From positions 930,001 to 994,000 of the forward strand of contig JADJQU010000001.1 of assembly GCA_016712565.1 (NCBI GenBank): a stretch of 64,000 nt of DNA, written 5' to 3'. Each line of letters opens with the position of its first letter. Position 1 is the stretch's first letter. The translations under genes and the position numbers were made by a program. This document shows, piece after piece, positions 1-10,241 of this stretch. This DNA comes from Planctomycetota bacterium. Its GTDB lineage: Bacteria > Planctomycetota > UBA1135 > GCA-002686595. The notes beneath the pieces were generated by a model. That model saw nothing but the letters and a program-made list of their open reading frames with translations, made no database searches and had not been told where the DNA came from.

Positions 1-315
1 CGGCGTGCCCCGCGCGACCTGGCGCGCAACGAGCTGGTCCTGCTCGCCGCGATCGCGGTCTACGCCGTGGCGAGGCTGACGGTCCTGCGGCCCAGCGCCG
101 AGGAGTGGCAGTCGACCCTCGAGGCCGTGATGACCACCGAGGAGGCGGCGGAACTGTGGGACTCCGCGGTCGACGCCGGCTTCGGAATGGTGCTCGTGGT
201 GGCGCTCGCCTACCAGGGCAGCTTGGCGCGCTATTTCTGGCGCAGGCAGGCCGACCTGGAGCGGTTCCTGAACGCCGTCCCGGAGTGGGCCCGCGAGGTG
301 CTGCGGGGCCTATAG
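1..315 (+). CDS. C-terminal part of an unrecognised membrane protein (5' truncated by window edge)
   Basis: The frame is open at the left edge, so only the last 104 residues are visible, ending at a TAG. Two hydrophobic stretches can be seen, roughly residues 11-29 and 59-72 of the fragment, with a charged segment between them. The tail is amphipathic and rich in Arg and aromatic residues (around YFWRRQADLERF). This suggests an inner-membrane protein with at least two membrane segments and a cytoplasmic C-terminus. No family motif is recognisable. The gene ends 12 bases before a displaced copy of helicase sequence begins, so the downstream neighbour it originally had may have been replaced. 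Real coding is supported by the long open frame and sensible composition; function is unknown. Confidence 0.6.
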   Translation, partial: RRAPRDLARNELVLLAAIAVYAVARLTVLRPSAEEWQSTLEAVMTTEEAAELWDSAVDAGFGMVLVVALAYQGSLARYFWRRQADLERFLNAVPEWAREVLRGL

Positions 316-327
316 GCCGGACTCGGG

Positions 328-573
328 CGAGAACCTCGAGCGCCTGGGCTATCGCAGCATGACGCCGATCGAGGCGGAGAGCCTGCCGCCGGGCCATGCG
401 GGGCGCGACCTGATCGCCCAGGCGAAGGCCGGCAGCGGCAAGACGGCGGCCTTCGCGCTGGTGCTGCTGTCGCGCTTGACCGCGTCGCGCGCGGCGGGCG
501 TGCAGGCCCTGGTGCTCTCGCCCACGCGCGAATTGGCCGAGCAGGTGGCCCAGGAGATCCGGCGCCTCGCGCG
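328..573 (+). pseudogene. Truncated duplicate of the dbpA-like helicase 5' region
   Basis: This 246-bp stretch is a copy of positions 3315-3560 inside the downstream helicase gene, with 239 of 246 bases identical by my alignment. It starts at the codons for ENLERLGYRS and stops abruptly after motif Ia (PTRELAEQV). All seven differences (371, 378, 388, 390, 396, 424, 428) lie within 58 bp; the last 145 bp are identical to the parent. Two differences hit catalytic signatures: the Q-motif Gln becomes Glu (MTPIQ to MTPIE), and the Walker A Thr becomes Ala (AKTGSGKT to AKAGSGKT). It has no promoter or start of its own and lacks motifs II to VI, so it cannot make a helicase. The next gene's stop codon lies two bases after the copy ends. 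Confidence 0.85.
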
Positions 574-574
574 G

Positions 575-3097
575 CTACTTCAGGGCCTCGTCAATCCTCT
601 GGGGATCGACTTCCAGCACGAAATCCTGCGGCGCGTCGGTGTCCAGCACGGTGAGGGTCCACTCGCCGAGGAGCTCGTCGGTCCGCGGCAGACGCAGCCA
701 CACGCTGACCGGCCCGGACGCAGAGACTCGCTGGCGCGCCGTCAGGCCATCGCCGTCGATTCCCAGCACCGCGTATCCAGCGCTCTCCCCGGGCGCGCTG
801 AGGTAGGCATGCACCCCGTCGAGCTCGGACAACCGCGGCCCGCGGAAGCGTATGCTCACTTCGTACCCCGGTTGCAGTCGCACGCGCACTTCCTCCTGCG
901 TGACGCCGAGGATCAGCGCTCGCCGCATCTCCGGCACGACGATGCACAGGTCGAGCGGCACCGCGGGTACGAACCAGGTTGCGCTGCCGTTCACTATGGC
1001 TTGCCCCGGCATGCGCCAATCAAACTCGGCGCCTTCAGCACTCCGCATCGTGCGCACGACCCCGTTTTCGGCCGGCCTGCCATCGGGGCCGTCGACCCGC
1101 ACGCGGAGGGACCGCACGCGTCCGCGCAGGTCGAGGCGTTGCATGCGCGGGTCGCGCAGCGTCTCCCCAGCGCGTACAACGACCGCGTCGATTCTCGCGA
1201 CCTCATGGCCGTCGATCGTGATGCGCAGGGTTCCCGGTCCGGGTGGGAGTGCCTGCAAGAGGAAGCGGGCGAGCTCGGGCTCGGCGGCTTGCACAGCGTA
1301 GGTGCGATGATCGGATCCGACGGCCGGATCCGCCCTGTCGTGGGTCCACTCGACGCGGAATCCGGAGGGCATGACGCGCTTGGGGATCAGCAGAGAGCCG
1401 GCGAGGCCGCCCGTGCGAGGGAGGACGAGCACGAGGTCGCTCGCGCCGCGAAGAACATCGAGCGTTGCGCTGCGGCGCACCCCCCAGATCGCCGAGACTC
1501 TCAGGTGGGTGTCGGCGGTGCTGTCGGTGACCGCGAAGGCGCCATTCGCGTCGCTCAGTGCACAGGCGAGTTCGCGGGGTGAGTTCCTCTCGCGCTCGCG
1601 GGGCGACAGTTCCATGTCGTGGGTCGAGACGCGAACGAGGGCGCCTTCGACCGGAGCGCCGACCTCGTCGATGACGTGACCCGCGACGATGGGCTGGGCG
1701 CGCAGGAACGCCGCCTCGCCAAACTCGACATCCGCCTCGCGCGGTCGGCCGTCCAACTTCGCGCGGAAGTGGCGCTCGACTCCGTCCTCGCCGGGTGCGC
1801 AGAGCACGTCGATCGTGCGTTGGTAGTCCTCGTCCACGTCCTCGCCGGGGAAGGGCTCGTGGAAGGGCAAGCGGAACGTGCCCATTGCATCGGTCGCCGT
1901 CGCCCGTGCGGGCCAAGGAGCCGAGTCGTCCCCGGGGCCGATCTGGTCGCGCACGACAAAGGCAAGGGCACGGCTTGCGAGCACCGCGCCCCGCTCGTCC
2001 ACGGCGCGAAAGACCGCCGCAGGAGTCGGGACAATCTTCAGTGTAAGGTCAACAACACCATCGACGGTGGCGGGACCGCGCGCAGTCACGCGCGCTCCCT
2101 CGCGCGCACCGAGCACCGCGCCGGTGGCTTCGAAGGCGGCGCCCACTTCGACCCAGGCGACGTTCGCGCTCCCGTTCGGACTCGAACGCAACACGGAGCC
2201 AAACACCCAGTCACTGGGTGCTTCGTCGCGCATCATCACGAATTGGAATTCAGCCGGCGTGAACACCGGCGCGCCGTCCTGTCCGACCAACTGGACCTCG
2301 AGCGAGCCGCAGGGCGGTAGATTCAGTTCGACACGCGGGGGGATGTCCTCCTGCGATTCGAAGCTCCGTGCGGGCCGATTCACCAGCAAGCCGCGGAGCG
2401 TGACTTCACACGGCTCTCGCTCGCCGAACGGTTGGAACGGGCGCAGGTGCCGAAAGCGCGCGAGGCCAGCGGTGTCAGTGGTCGTCTGGTACTGGATGCC
2501 GAAGTAGTCGATCGAACGGAACACGACGTCCACGCCCGCGGCCGCGACGCCCTTGCTCGACAGGACGCGCACTTCGAAGCCGCGTTCAGATCGAAGTTCC
2601 ACGATGACCTGCTCGTCGTAGCTGTCGTAGTCGCACAGGCCCCAAGCACCCAGATGCCTCGCGAAAACAGTGCCTGTCTCGCGAACCCTCGGGATGGGAG
2701 CCCGGCCCTCCATGTTGGTTCGCGAAGGTCGGCCGTGGGCTTCAATCCAGTCGCCGAGCGCTCCGAGCTCGTCGGTCCGGGAAGGAAGGGCGTGATGCGA
2801 ACCCCGCTCCCATTCGATGCTGAAGATCTCCGCTTCGGGGGCAGGCCGGCCCGTCGCGAAGTCGACCACCTTGAGGGGGATCGAGTCCTCCGGATCGAGG
2901 GCCGTGCTCCCAGCGGCGGGGTAGCGCCCCGTTGCTGAGGCGGCCACGGCCAGCGTCTCGGTGCCGGCACCACGGGCGTTGGGCTCCGACGAGCTGTGCG
3001 TGCCCTGGAGGTTGCGAGCCTCCGGTTCCCGCAGCCAGAGGAGCGCGGCGGCGCACCCCGCGAGCACGACGCCGACCCAGAGGAGCCGCGCGGTCAT
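575..3097 (-). CDS. Large membrane-anchored protein with carboxypeptidase-regulatory-like domains
   Basis: The protein has 840 residues. Residues 5-21 form a hydrophobic segment after a short basic start (MTARLLW), so it is either an N-terminal anchor or a signal peptide. The remainder looks like a chain of beta-sandwich repeats of the carboxypeptidase-regulatory (CarboxypepD_reg) kind, clearest near residue 472 (GHVIDEVGAPVEGALVRVS) and near residue 360 (FRAVDERGAVLASRALAFV). No catalytic motif is visible. Such proteins are usually extracytoplasmic structural or binding proteins. The gene is transcribed towards the helicase fragment and its TAG lies two bases from the end of that fragment, so it sits wedged between the dead copy and the intact helicase. 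A second protein of the same general architecture but low visible similarity lies at 31553-33202. The ATG start directly precedes the hydrophobic segment, which supports it. Confidence 0.75.
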   Translation of the reverse strand: MTARLLWVGVVLAGCAAALLWLREPEARNLQGTHSSSEPNARGAGTETLAVAASATGRYPAAGSTALDPEDSIPLKVVDFATGRPAPEAEIFSIEWERGSHHALPSRTDELGALGDWIEAHGRPSRTNMEGRAPIPRVRETGTVFARHLGAWGLCDYDSYDEQVIVELRSERGFEVRVLSSKGVAAAGVDVVFRSIDYFGIQYQTTTDTAGLARFRHLRPFQPFGEREPCEVTLRGLLVNRPARSFESQEDIPPRVELNLPPCGSLEVQLVGQDGAPVFTPAEFQFVMMRDEAPSDWVFGSVLRSSPNGSANVAWVEVGAAFEATGAVLGAREGARVTARGPATVDGVVDLTLKIVPTPAAVFRAVDERGAVLASRALAFVVRDQIGPGDDSAPWPARATATDAMGTFRLPFHEPFPGEDVDEDYQRTIDVLCAPGEDGVERHFRAKLDGRPREADVEFGEAAFLRAQPIVAGHVIDEVGAPVEGALVRVSTHDMELSPRERERNSPRELACALSDANGAFAVTDSTADTHLRVSAIWGVRRSATLDVLRGASDLVLVLPRTGGLAGSLLIPKRVMPSGFRVEWTHDRADPAVGSDHRTYAVQAAEPELARFLLQALPPGPGTLRITIDGHEVARIDAVVVRAGETLRDPRMQRLDLRGRVRSLRVRVDGPDGRPAENGVVRTMRSAEGAEFDWRMPGQAIVNGSATWFVPAVPLDLCIVVPEMRRALILGVTQEEVRVRLQPGYEVSIRFRGPRLSELDGVHAYLSAPGESAGYAVLGIDGDGLTARQRVSASGPVSVWLRLPRTDELLGEWTLTVLDTDAPQDFVLEVDPQRIDEALK

Positions 3098-3184
3098 GAG
3101 GTGAGTGTACTGGATTCCCGCGCGCTCCAGCCCTGGCGCGATGGCGGGGCGGCCGCCGAGGCATCGAGTACACCCCCCGGGCGC

Positions 3185-3190
3185 TAGAAT
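3185..3190 (+). promoter_or_regulatory. Candidate -10 box (TAGAAT) for the helicase gene
   Basis: A TAGAAT hexamer in the context GGGCGCTAGAATCC lies 66 bases upstream of the helicase ATG. Nearly the same context (GGGCGCTAGAATGC) precedes the HD-domain gene near 46957, and TAGAAT on the other strand precedes the HEAT-repeat gene near 34970. No good -35 hexamer is seen at the usual distance. This is pattern evidence only. Confidence 0.35.
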
Positions 3191-3255
3191 CCAAGGTCAC
3201 CACCACCGGATGGGGACACGAACCACCTCCCGTCTTCAAGGTCCGTCCCCAGTCC

Positions 3256-4659
<1,404 letters not shown>

Positions 4660-4712
4660 TTCACCCGCCTGAGCCGGCCGGGCCGCGGTGGCGCTGGGAC
4701 CCGGCGGCGCGC

Positions 4713-4943
4713 TCAGGCACCCGGTGTGCGCAGGTGCTCCAGGTAGAGCTCCTCGACCTTGGCGCGGGCCCAGGGCGTCTTGCGCAGGAACTTCAGACTG
4801 GAACCCACGCTGGGTTCGTGGGTGAAGCAGCGGATGCGGACGCGCAGGCCCAGTTCATCCCAGCCGTAGCGGGCTTCGAGTTCCCTCACCATGCGCTCCA
4901 GCGTCACGCCGTGGAGCGGATCGTTCCGTCCTGCCGCGTCCAC
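4713..4943 (-). CDS. VF530-family (DUF2132) small protein
   Basis: The 76-residue product shows the hallmark VF530 pattern: NDPLHGVTLERMVRELEARYGW, then CFTHEPSVGSSLKFLRKTPWAR and KVEELYLEHL. Members are small helical proteins, described as DNA-binding by structure, with no established role. I chose the GTG start one base after the LON-domain gene's TAG because the conserved block begins eight codons later; a longer frame reaching 5036 would overlap the upstream gene with low-complexity sequence. It is the last gene of the minus-strand run SirB1, LON, VF530 and is probably cotranscribed. The gap to the convergent helicase gene is only 53 bases. Confidence 0.8.
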   Translation of the reverse strand: MDAAGRNDPLHGVTLERMVRELEARYGWDELGLRVRIRCFTHEPSVGSSLKFLRKTPWARAKVEELYLEHLRTPGA

Positions 4944-4944
4944 G

Positions 4945-5700
4945 CTAGTTGAGCGACGGGCCCGCGCGCCCTTTGCCGTGGCCGTTGCCTTCGCCGGGGG
5001 GCGGCGGAGGCCGGCGTTGGTGCAGTTCCAGAGCACAGCGGGCGCGGGCGTCGATCTTGAGTTCGGCGTAGGCGTCCTGCATCAAGGAGCGCGGCAGGCA
5101 GAGCTTCAACAGCAGCAGGTCCACCAGGTGACCCAGGGGCACCGCGGGCGGGATGTTGAGCACATCCGGCGTGCGCTGCAGCACGGCCTCGACCACCCGG
5201 GCGCGCAGGGCGGGCTCGTCGCCGGGGGCCACCGGCTCCTCCAGGGCTGGACGCACCAGCACCTTGCGGTAGAGGCGGTCCGACTCGGGCTCGCCGACGA
5301 TGTGCACCCGCGTGAGGCCCGCCAGCCAGATCATGAAGCGGCCGTCCTCCAGGCGTTCGTGGCGCGCGATCTCGCCCAATCCTCCGATGGGATGGACGCG
5401 GGGGGCGCTCTCGGCCTGGGCCACGGCCGGTGCCGCCACGGCGTCCGGCGCGGGAGGGGGGGCCTCGAGCAGCGAGGCCATGACAATGCGGCCTGGACCG
5501 TCGAGGCAGTCCTCGATCATCTGGCGGTAGCGCGGCTCGAAGATGTGCAGGGGGATGAACGTGCCCGGAAACAGGTACACGTCCGCCAGGGGGAACATCG
5601 GCACGAGCAGCGGCGCAGCGACCACCTCGGGCAGGCTCGACGGCGGCCTGGGCGGCAGCTCGGAGGGCGTCCCTGAAGGTGAATCGGCGTCCTGGTTCAA
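4945..5700 (-). CDS. LON substrate-binding-domain protein (LON N-terminal domain only)
   Basis: The protein is about 251 residues long. It has the LON N-terminal (substrate-binding) fold signature near its start: MFPLADVYLFPGTFIPLHIF followed by EPRYRQMIEDCL. There is no AAA+ or protease domain, so it is a stand-alone LON-domain protein, a widespread family of uncertain function. A helical segment with a leucine-rich stretch follows (LGHLVDLLLLKLCL). The C-terminus is Pro/Gly-rich. I chose the TTG that overlaps the upstream SirB1 stop as TTGA, a coupling arrangement; an in-frame ATG at residue 35 (MFPLADV) is the alternative. The tight spacing with SirB1 upstream and VF530 downstream indicates one transcript. 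Confidence 0.8.
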   Translation of the reverse strand: MNQDADSPSGTPSELPPRPPSSLPEVVAAPLLVPMFPLADVYLFPGTFIPLHIFEPRYRQMIEDCLDGPGRIVMASLLEAPPPAPDAVAAPAVAQAESAPRVHPIGGLGEIARHERLEDGRFMIWLAGLTRVHIVGEPESDRLYRKVLVRPALEEPVAPGDEPALRARVVEAVLQRTPDVLNIPPAVPLGHLVDLLLLKLCLPRSLMQDAYAELKIDARARCALELHQRRPPPPPGEGNGHGKGRAGPSLN

Positions 5701-6869
5701 GCGGAGACTCCAGCCGCGCCGGCGTCCGCGGCGAGTTGGCCCGCGCGGCGGTCGAGCACCGCGAGCACCGTGGAGAGCCCGCGGGCCTCGCGCATGAGCC
5801 CGCGCCGCGCGTAGCTGTTGCGCAGGTTGTTGACCTGCCGCTGAAACATGGTGGCGTCGTCCGCGTCGCGGAACCAGCTGGGCTGGAACGGCAGGTTGTG
5901 CGAGGCGAGGTATTCGAGCAGGTCGCGCTCGCTCTTCTTTTCGCCGCCGTGGAACACGTCGATCAGCGCGCTCTTGCCTCCGCCGCGCACGCGCAGCAGC
6001 ACGTGCCCCGGCAGGGGCACCAGGGCCGAGCGGATGCCCGCCCGGCGTCCCACGAATTGGTGCACCGCCGCCAGGGAGAGCGGCATGCCGCGCCGCTTTT
6101 CCAGCACGCGATGCAGGTGCACGTTGTCGGGGTGGTGGTAGTCCTCGCGATCGCCCGTGAAGCCCTGCTCGCGGGCCAGAAAGTCCACCAGGGCGAGCGA
6201 GCGCTCCAGGGTCGGAGGCGTGTCCTCGATGCGGCGCAGCACCTCGGCGGCGTAGGCATCGAGCTGCATCAGGAACGGTCGCAGATCCAGCTCGGGCCGC
6301 TCCAGGCGCGCCAGGAGGAACAGGCCGCGCTCCAGGTCGATCTCGGGCTGGGCCGCAAAGCAGGTCAGGCGCCGCAGCACCTGGCGGCGGCCGCGGGCGA
6401 ACAGCAGCGCCCGGGCGCGGGAACGCACCAGGGGCAGCGGGTGGTTCGCCGCCCGGCGCAGCTTGGGCAGGGCGGCGCGGCCCAGGCGCTCCAACTCCCG
6501 GCGCACCGGATTCCACACCGAGGGCGAGGGGTCCTCGAGCAGTCCCACCAGGGTCGCCACGCGACGGCGCAGGGCCGAGCGTTCGGCCGCCGCCCGCTGG
6601 CCGCGGCCCTGGGGCGTCGGCGCGTCGCAGGGAGCTGGGGCGCCGGCGGCGCCGTGGTCTTGCGGAGTCGGGTTCAAGGAGGAGGACGGAGTGGTCCGCC
6701 GGGCATGGATCGGGTGGGTGGCGGAGGAACCGGGGGCCGTCGGCTCGCCGGCCTGGGTGTCGAATGTACTCCCCAGCGCACCCCAGGGAACCCCCGGATC
6801 ATCGGACACGGGGGCCGGCGCCCAACCCCCGAAATCTCCGGGGTGCAGCCCGTCCCCGCGGGCGACCAC
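5697..6869 (-). CDS. SirB1-family transglutaminase-like protein
   Basis: After a roughly 80-residue low-complexity N-terminus the protein shows a HEAT-like helical part (SPSVWNPVRRELERLGRAAL), then the SirB1 pattern: LVDFLAREQGFTGDREDYHH, VLEKRRGMPLSLAAVHQFVG, and LVPLPGHVLLRV. It ends with a block of the type QRQVNNLRNSYARRG, which precedes the TPR tail in longer family members. The transglutaminase-like fold lacks a clear Cys nucleophile here, which is common in SirB1 proteins; biochemical function is unknown. The 390-residue length depends on the most upstream ATG. The first 60-80 codons are compositionally poor, so the true start may lie inside, for example a TTG at 6677. The stop overlaps the LON-domain start. 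Confidence 0.75.
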   Translation of the reverse strand: MVARGDGLHPGDFGGWAPAPVSDDPGVPWGALGSTFDTQAGEPTAPGSSATHPIHARRTTPSSSLNPTPQDHGAAGAPAPCDAPTPQGRGQRAAAERSALRRRVATLVGLLEDPSPSVWNPVRRELERLGRAALPKLRRAANHPLPLVRSRARALLFARGRRQVLRRLTCFAAQPEIDLERGLFLLARLERPELDLRPFLMQLDAYAAEVLRRIEDTPPTLERSLALVDFLAREQGFTGDREDYHHPDNVHLHRVLEKRRGMPLSLAAVHQFVGRRAGIRSALVPLPGHVLLRVRGGGKSALIDVFHGGEKKSERDLLEYLASHNLPFQPSWFRDADDATMFQRQVNNLRNSYARRGLMREARGLSTVLAVLDRRAGQLAADAGAAGVSA

Positions 6870-6924
6870 CGGCCGCGCCGCGGCGCACGCCGCGCCACGG
6901 ACCCGCGTCGCGGCGTGCGCCGCG

Positions 6925-6972
6925 GCTTGCCCCGCGGTTGCCTCGGGCTTGCCTCGGGGTTGCCTCGGGGCG
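6925..6972. repeat. Short direct-repeat cluster, unit TTGCCTCGGG
   Basis: Three exact copies of TTGCCTCGGG start at about 6938, 6949 and 6960, with a fourth degenerate copy (TTGCCCCGCG) at about 6927, spaced 11-12 bases apart. This is one helical turn, which would place any bound protein on a single DNA face. They lie between the divergent SirB1 and thiolase genes. They could be an operator or simple slippage repeats; the sequence cannot decide. Confidence 0.5.
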
Positions 6973-7055
6973 GGCCGCCCCGGGCGAGCCGCCGGGACCC
7001 GCTCGGCCCCGTGCGCGGGCGTCCGCGCCGAGCCTTCCGAACGGGGGCACGCGCC

Positions 7056-7084
7056 TTGCGATCCCGGGGCCGGACGCCTATCCT
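7056..7084 (+). promoter_or_regulatory. Candidate promoter for the acyl-CoA gene cluster
   Basis: TTGCGA and TATCCT are separated by exactly 17 bases, close to the vegetative-sigma consensus, and point towards the thiolase gene. Transcription would begin near 7091, giving a leader of about 100 bases before the ATG at 7191. Confidence 0.4.
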
Positions 7085-7190
7085 GGTTCGCCCCAAAGTC
7101 TCCCGATGGCCCCTCGGAATGCCCACGGGCGGGGGGGCCTTGGGAACCCCGTCACACGACCTCCCTCCCCCCGGCCTGACCCCTCCAGCG

Positions 7191-8402
<1,212 letters not shown>

Positions 8403-8424
8403 AAACCTCGCAAAGGAAATCGTC

Positions 8425-9318
8425 ATGGTCATCAAGAAGGTCGGAGTCATCGGCTGCGGTTTGATGGGGCATGGGATCGTGCAGGTCGCAGCAGGGGGCG
8501 GCTCGACCGTCGTGGCCCTCGAGTCGGAGCAGCGCTTCCTCGATGCGGGCCTGGCGCGCATCGACAAGAGCCTTTCCAAGCTGGCCGAGAAGGAGGTCGA
8601 GAAGGGCAAGCAGACCGCCGAGAACGCCAAGGCCTGGGTCGCCGCGGTGCGCGGCCGCATCAGCGGCACGCTGGACCGCAAGGCCCTGGCGGACTGCGAC
8701 CTGGTGGTGGAGGCGATCGTCGAGGATTTGCCGACCAAGCTCTCGCTGTTCAAGGAACTGGGGAGCATCTGCAAGCCCTCGACGATCCTGGCTTCGAACA
8801 CCTCGTCGTTCCCGATCGCCGAGATGGCCGAGGCCTCGGGCCGGCCGGAGCGCGTGGTCGGCCTGCACTTCTTCAATCCGGTGCAGCTGATGAAGCTCGT
8901 CGAGGTGGTGCGCACGCCGAAGACCTCCGACGAGGTCTTCGCCGCCGCGCGCGCCTTCGGCGAGAGCTGCGGCAAGACGCCGGTGGCCTGCAAGGACACG
9001 CCGGGCTTCGTGGTCAACCGCCTGCTGGTGCCCTACATGGCCCAGGCGCTCTCGATGCTGGAGCGCGGCGACGCCTCGAAGGAGGACATCGACGCCGCCA
9101 TGCAGCTGGGCTGCGGCTATCCCATGGGCCCGATCACGCTGACGGACTACGTGGGCCTGGACACGACGCTCTCGATCATCCAGGGCTGGGTCAAGCGTTT
9201 CCCGAGCGAGCCCGCGTTCGCCGTGCCGCGCATCCTTGAACAGAAGGTCAAGGAGGGCAAGCTCGGCCGCAAGTCGGGCGAGGGTTTCTACAAGTGGGAA
9301 GGAGACAAGAAGGCATGA
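8425..9318 (+). CDS. hbd: 3-hydroxybutyryl-CoA (3-hydroxyacyl-CoA) dehydrogenase
   Basis: This single-function 297-residue enzyme oxidises 3-hydroxyacyl-CoA with NAD(P). The Rossmann nucleotide-binding motif is at the N-terminus (VGVIGCGLMGHGIVQVAA). The family signature NTSSFPIAEMA is followed by the catalytic His region GLHFFNPVQLMKLVEVV and the C-terminal dimer domain starts at DTPGFVVNRLL. Length and ending (GRKSGEGFYKW) match Hbd/PaaH/FadB2-type stand-alone dehydrogenases. A good ribosome site (AAAGGAA) lies seven bases before the ATG. It follows the thiolase by 22 bases, and its TGA overlaps the next ATG as ATGA. Confidence 0.95.
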   Translation: MVIKKVGVIGCGLMGHGIVQVAAGGGSTVVALESEQRFLDAGLARIDKSLSKLAEKEVEKGKQTAENAKAWVAAVRGRISGTLDRKALADCDLVVEAIVEDLPTKLSLFKELGSICKPSTILASNTSSFPIAEMAEASGRPERVVGLHFFNPVQLMKLVEVVRTPKTSDEVFAAARAFGESCGKTPVACKDTPGFVVNRLLVPYMAQALSMLERGDASKEDIDAAMQLGCGYPMGPITLTDYVGLDTTLSIIQGWVKRFPSEPAFAVPRILEQKVKEGKLGRKSGEGFYKWEGDKKA

Positions 9319-9426
9319 GCCGTTCAGCACCTCTCGTGTCCGGGTTGTTCCTCGGACTGTTCCTCGGCCTGTGGACCCCGGGAGTCGCCGTGGCCGCGAT
9401 CCAGGCCGGCGGCGAGCCGTGTCAAC
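9315..9426 (+). other. Signal-peptide leader of the secreted cyclophilin, out of frame with the body
   Basis: An ATG overlapping the hbd stop (ATGA) opens a frame encoding a strong signal peptide (SGLFLGLFLGLWTPGVAVAA, then IQAGGEP). The frame then loses coding sense and the cyclophilin body continues one base over, from VNVELTAPPGG at 9421. One surplus base between about 9411 and 9421 would join the two. Either this is a sequencing error, and the real gene is 9315-10203, or the gene is disrupted and only the GTG at 9427 could start a leaderless protein. Confidence 0.65.
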
Positions 9427-10203
9427 GTGGAGCTCACCGCGCCCCCCGGCGGCAGCGTGGTCTCCGGCTGGCTCCTGACTCCGGCGGCCTTCAGCCTGGA
9501 CGGCAAGTCCCTGGGCGAGCGCGAGGAGAAGGGCTCCATGGCGCTGCCCGAGGGAGCCAAGGTCACGGCGGAAATCGACCTCGGGCCCTACCTGCGGGCC
9601 GAGAAGGACTTCCAGATCCACTACGCCGCGGGCCTGGGCGACGACCAGCCGGTGGCCGTGCAGGTGCTGGAACCCGCGGCCGGCGGTCTGAACTTCATGG
9701 ACGAGCGTTCGGTGCCTCTCGCCGACCTCGCGAAGTACAACGTGCTGCTGCAGACCAACCGCGGCGACATGCTGGTGGAGTTTTGGCCCGACGTGGCTCC
9801 CAACCACGTGCGCAACTTCCTCGACCTGTCGTACACGAACTTCTACGCCGGCACGACGTTCCACCGGGTGATCCCCGACTTCATGATCCAGGGCGGCGAC
9901 CCGACGGCCAGCGGTGCCGGCAACGGCCCGCGCATGCTGCCGGCGGAGTTCAACGCGAAGAAGCACGAGCGCGGCGTGCTCTCCATGGCGCGCGCCGGCA
10001 ACCCGAACTCGGCCTCCTGCCAGTTCTTCATCATGCGCATGGCCAAGACCCACCTGGACGGCCAGTACTCGGCCTTCGGCAAGTTGCTGCGCGGGTACGA
10101 GGTGCTCGACGCCATCGCCACCACGCCCACCGCGGGCACGACGCCGATCGCGCCCCAGACGATTCTCAAGGCGGTCGTGATCAAGGCCCGCCCTCCCCAG
10201 TAA
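9427..10203 (+). CDS. Peptidyl-prolyl cis-trans isomerase, cyclophilin type, with N-terminal beta domain (probably secreted)
   Basis: The catalytic cyclophilin domain occupies about the last 160 residues: NRGDMLVEFWPDVAPNHVRN, then FYAGTTFHRVIPDFMIQGGD, ERGVLSMARAGNPNSASCQFF and LDGQYSAFGKL. The catalytic Arg of FHRV is present; the usual Trp for cyclosporin binding is not seen. About 90 residues before it look like a separate beta domain (LTAPPGGSVVSGWLL). The called GTG start is artificial: a signal peptide lies just upstream one frame away, so the native product is likely a periplasmic foldase of about 295 residues. It lies between hbd and a second cyclophilin in the same transcript. Confidence 0.8.
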   Translation: MELTAPPGGSVVSGWLLTPAAFSLDGKSLGEREEKGSMALPEGAKVTAEIDLGPYLRAEKDFQIHYAAGLGDDQPVAVQVLEPAAGGLNFMDERSVPLADLAKYNVLLQTNRGDMLVEFWPDVAPNHVRNFLDLSYTNFYAGTTFHRVIPDFMIQGGDPTASGAGNGPRMLPAEFNAKKHERGVLSMARAGNPNSASCQFFIMRMAKTHLDGQYSAFGKLLRGYEVLDAIATTPTAGTTPIAPQTILKAVVIKARPPQ

Positions 10204-10241
10204 TTGGCGCAGTGATCTGGCCCTTTCGAAAGCGAACCACG

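Larger units (their letters stand above)
6870..7190. other. Intergenic region between divergent SirB1 and thiolase genes
   Basis: This stretch of about 320 bases holds no credible gene on either strand; open frames here are high-GC by-products. It contains a promoter-like pair reading towards the thiolase and a cluster of short direct repeats, both listed separately. Promoters for both flanking transcripts should lie here. Confidence 0.6.

Noticed and set aside
359..1582. A plus-strand open frame of 407 codons starting inside the helicase copy
   Set aside because: Only the first 70 codons are helicase-like; the rest is antisense to the 840-residue gene and lacks coding character.
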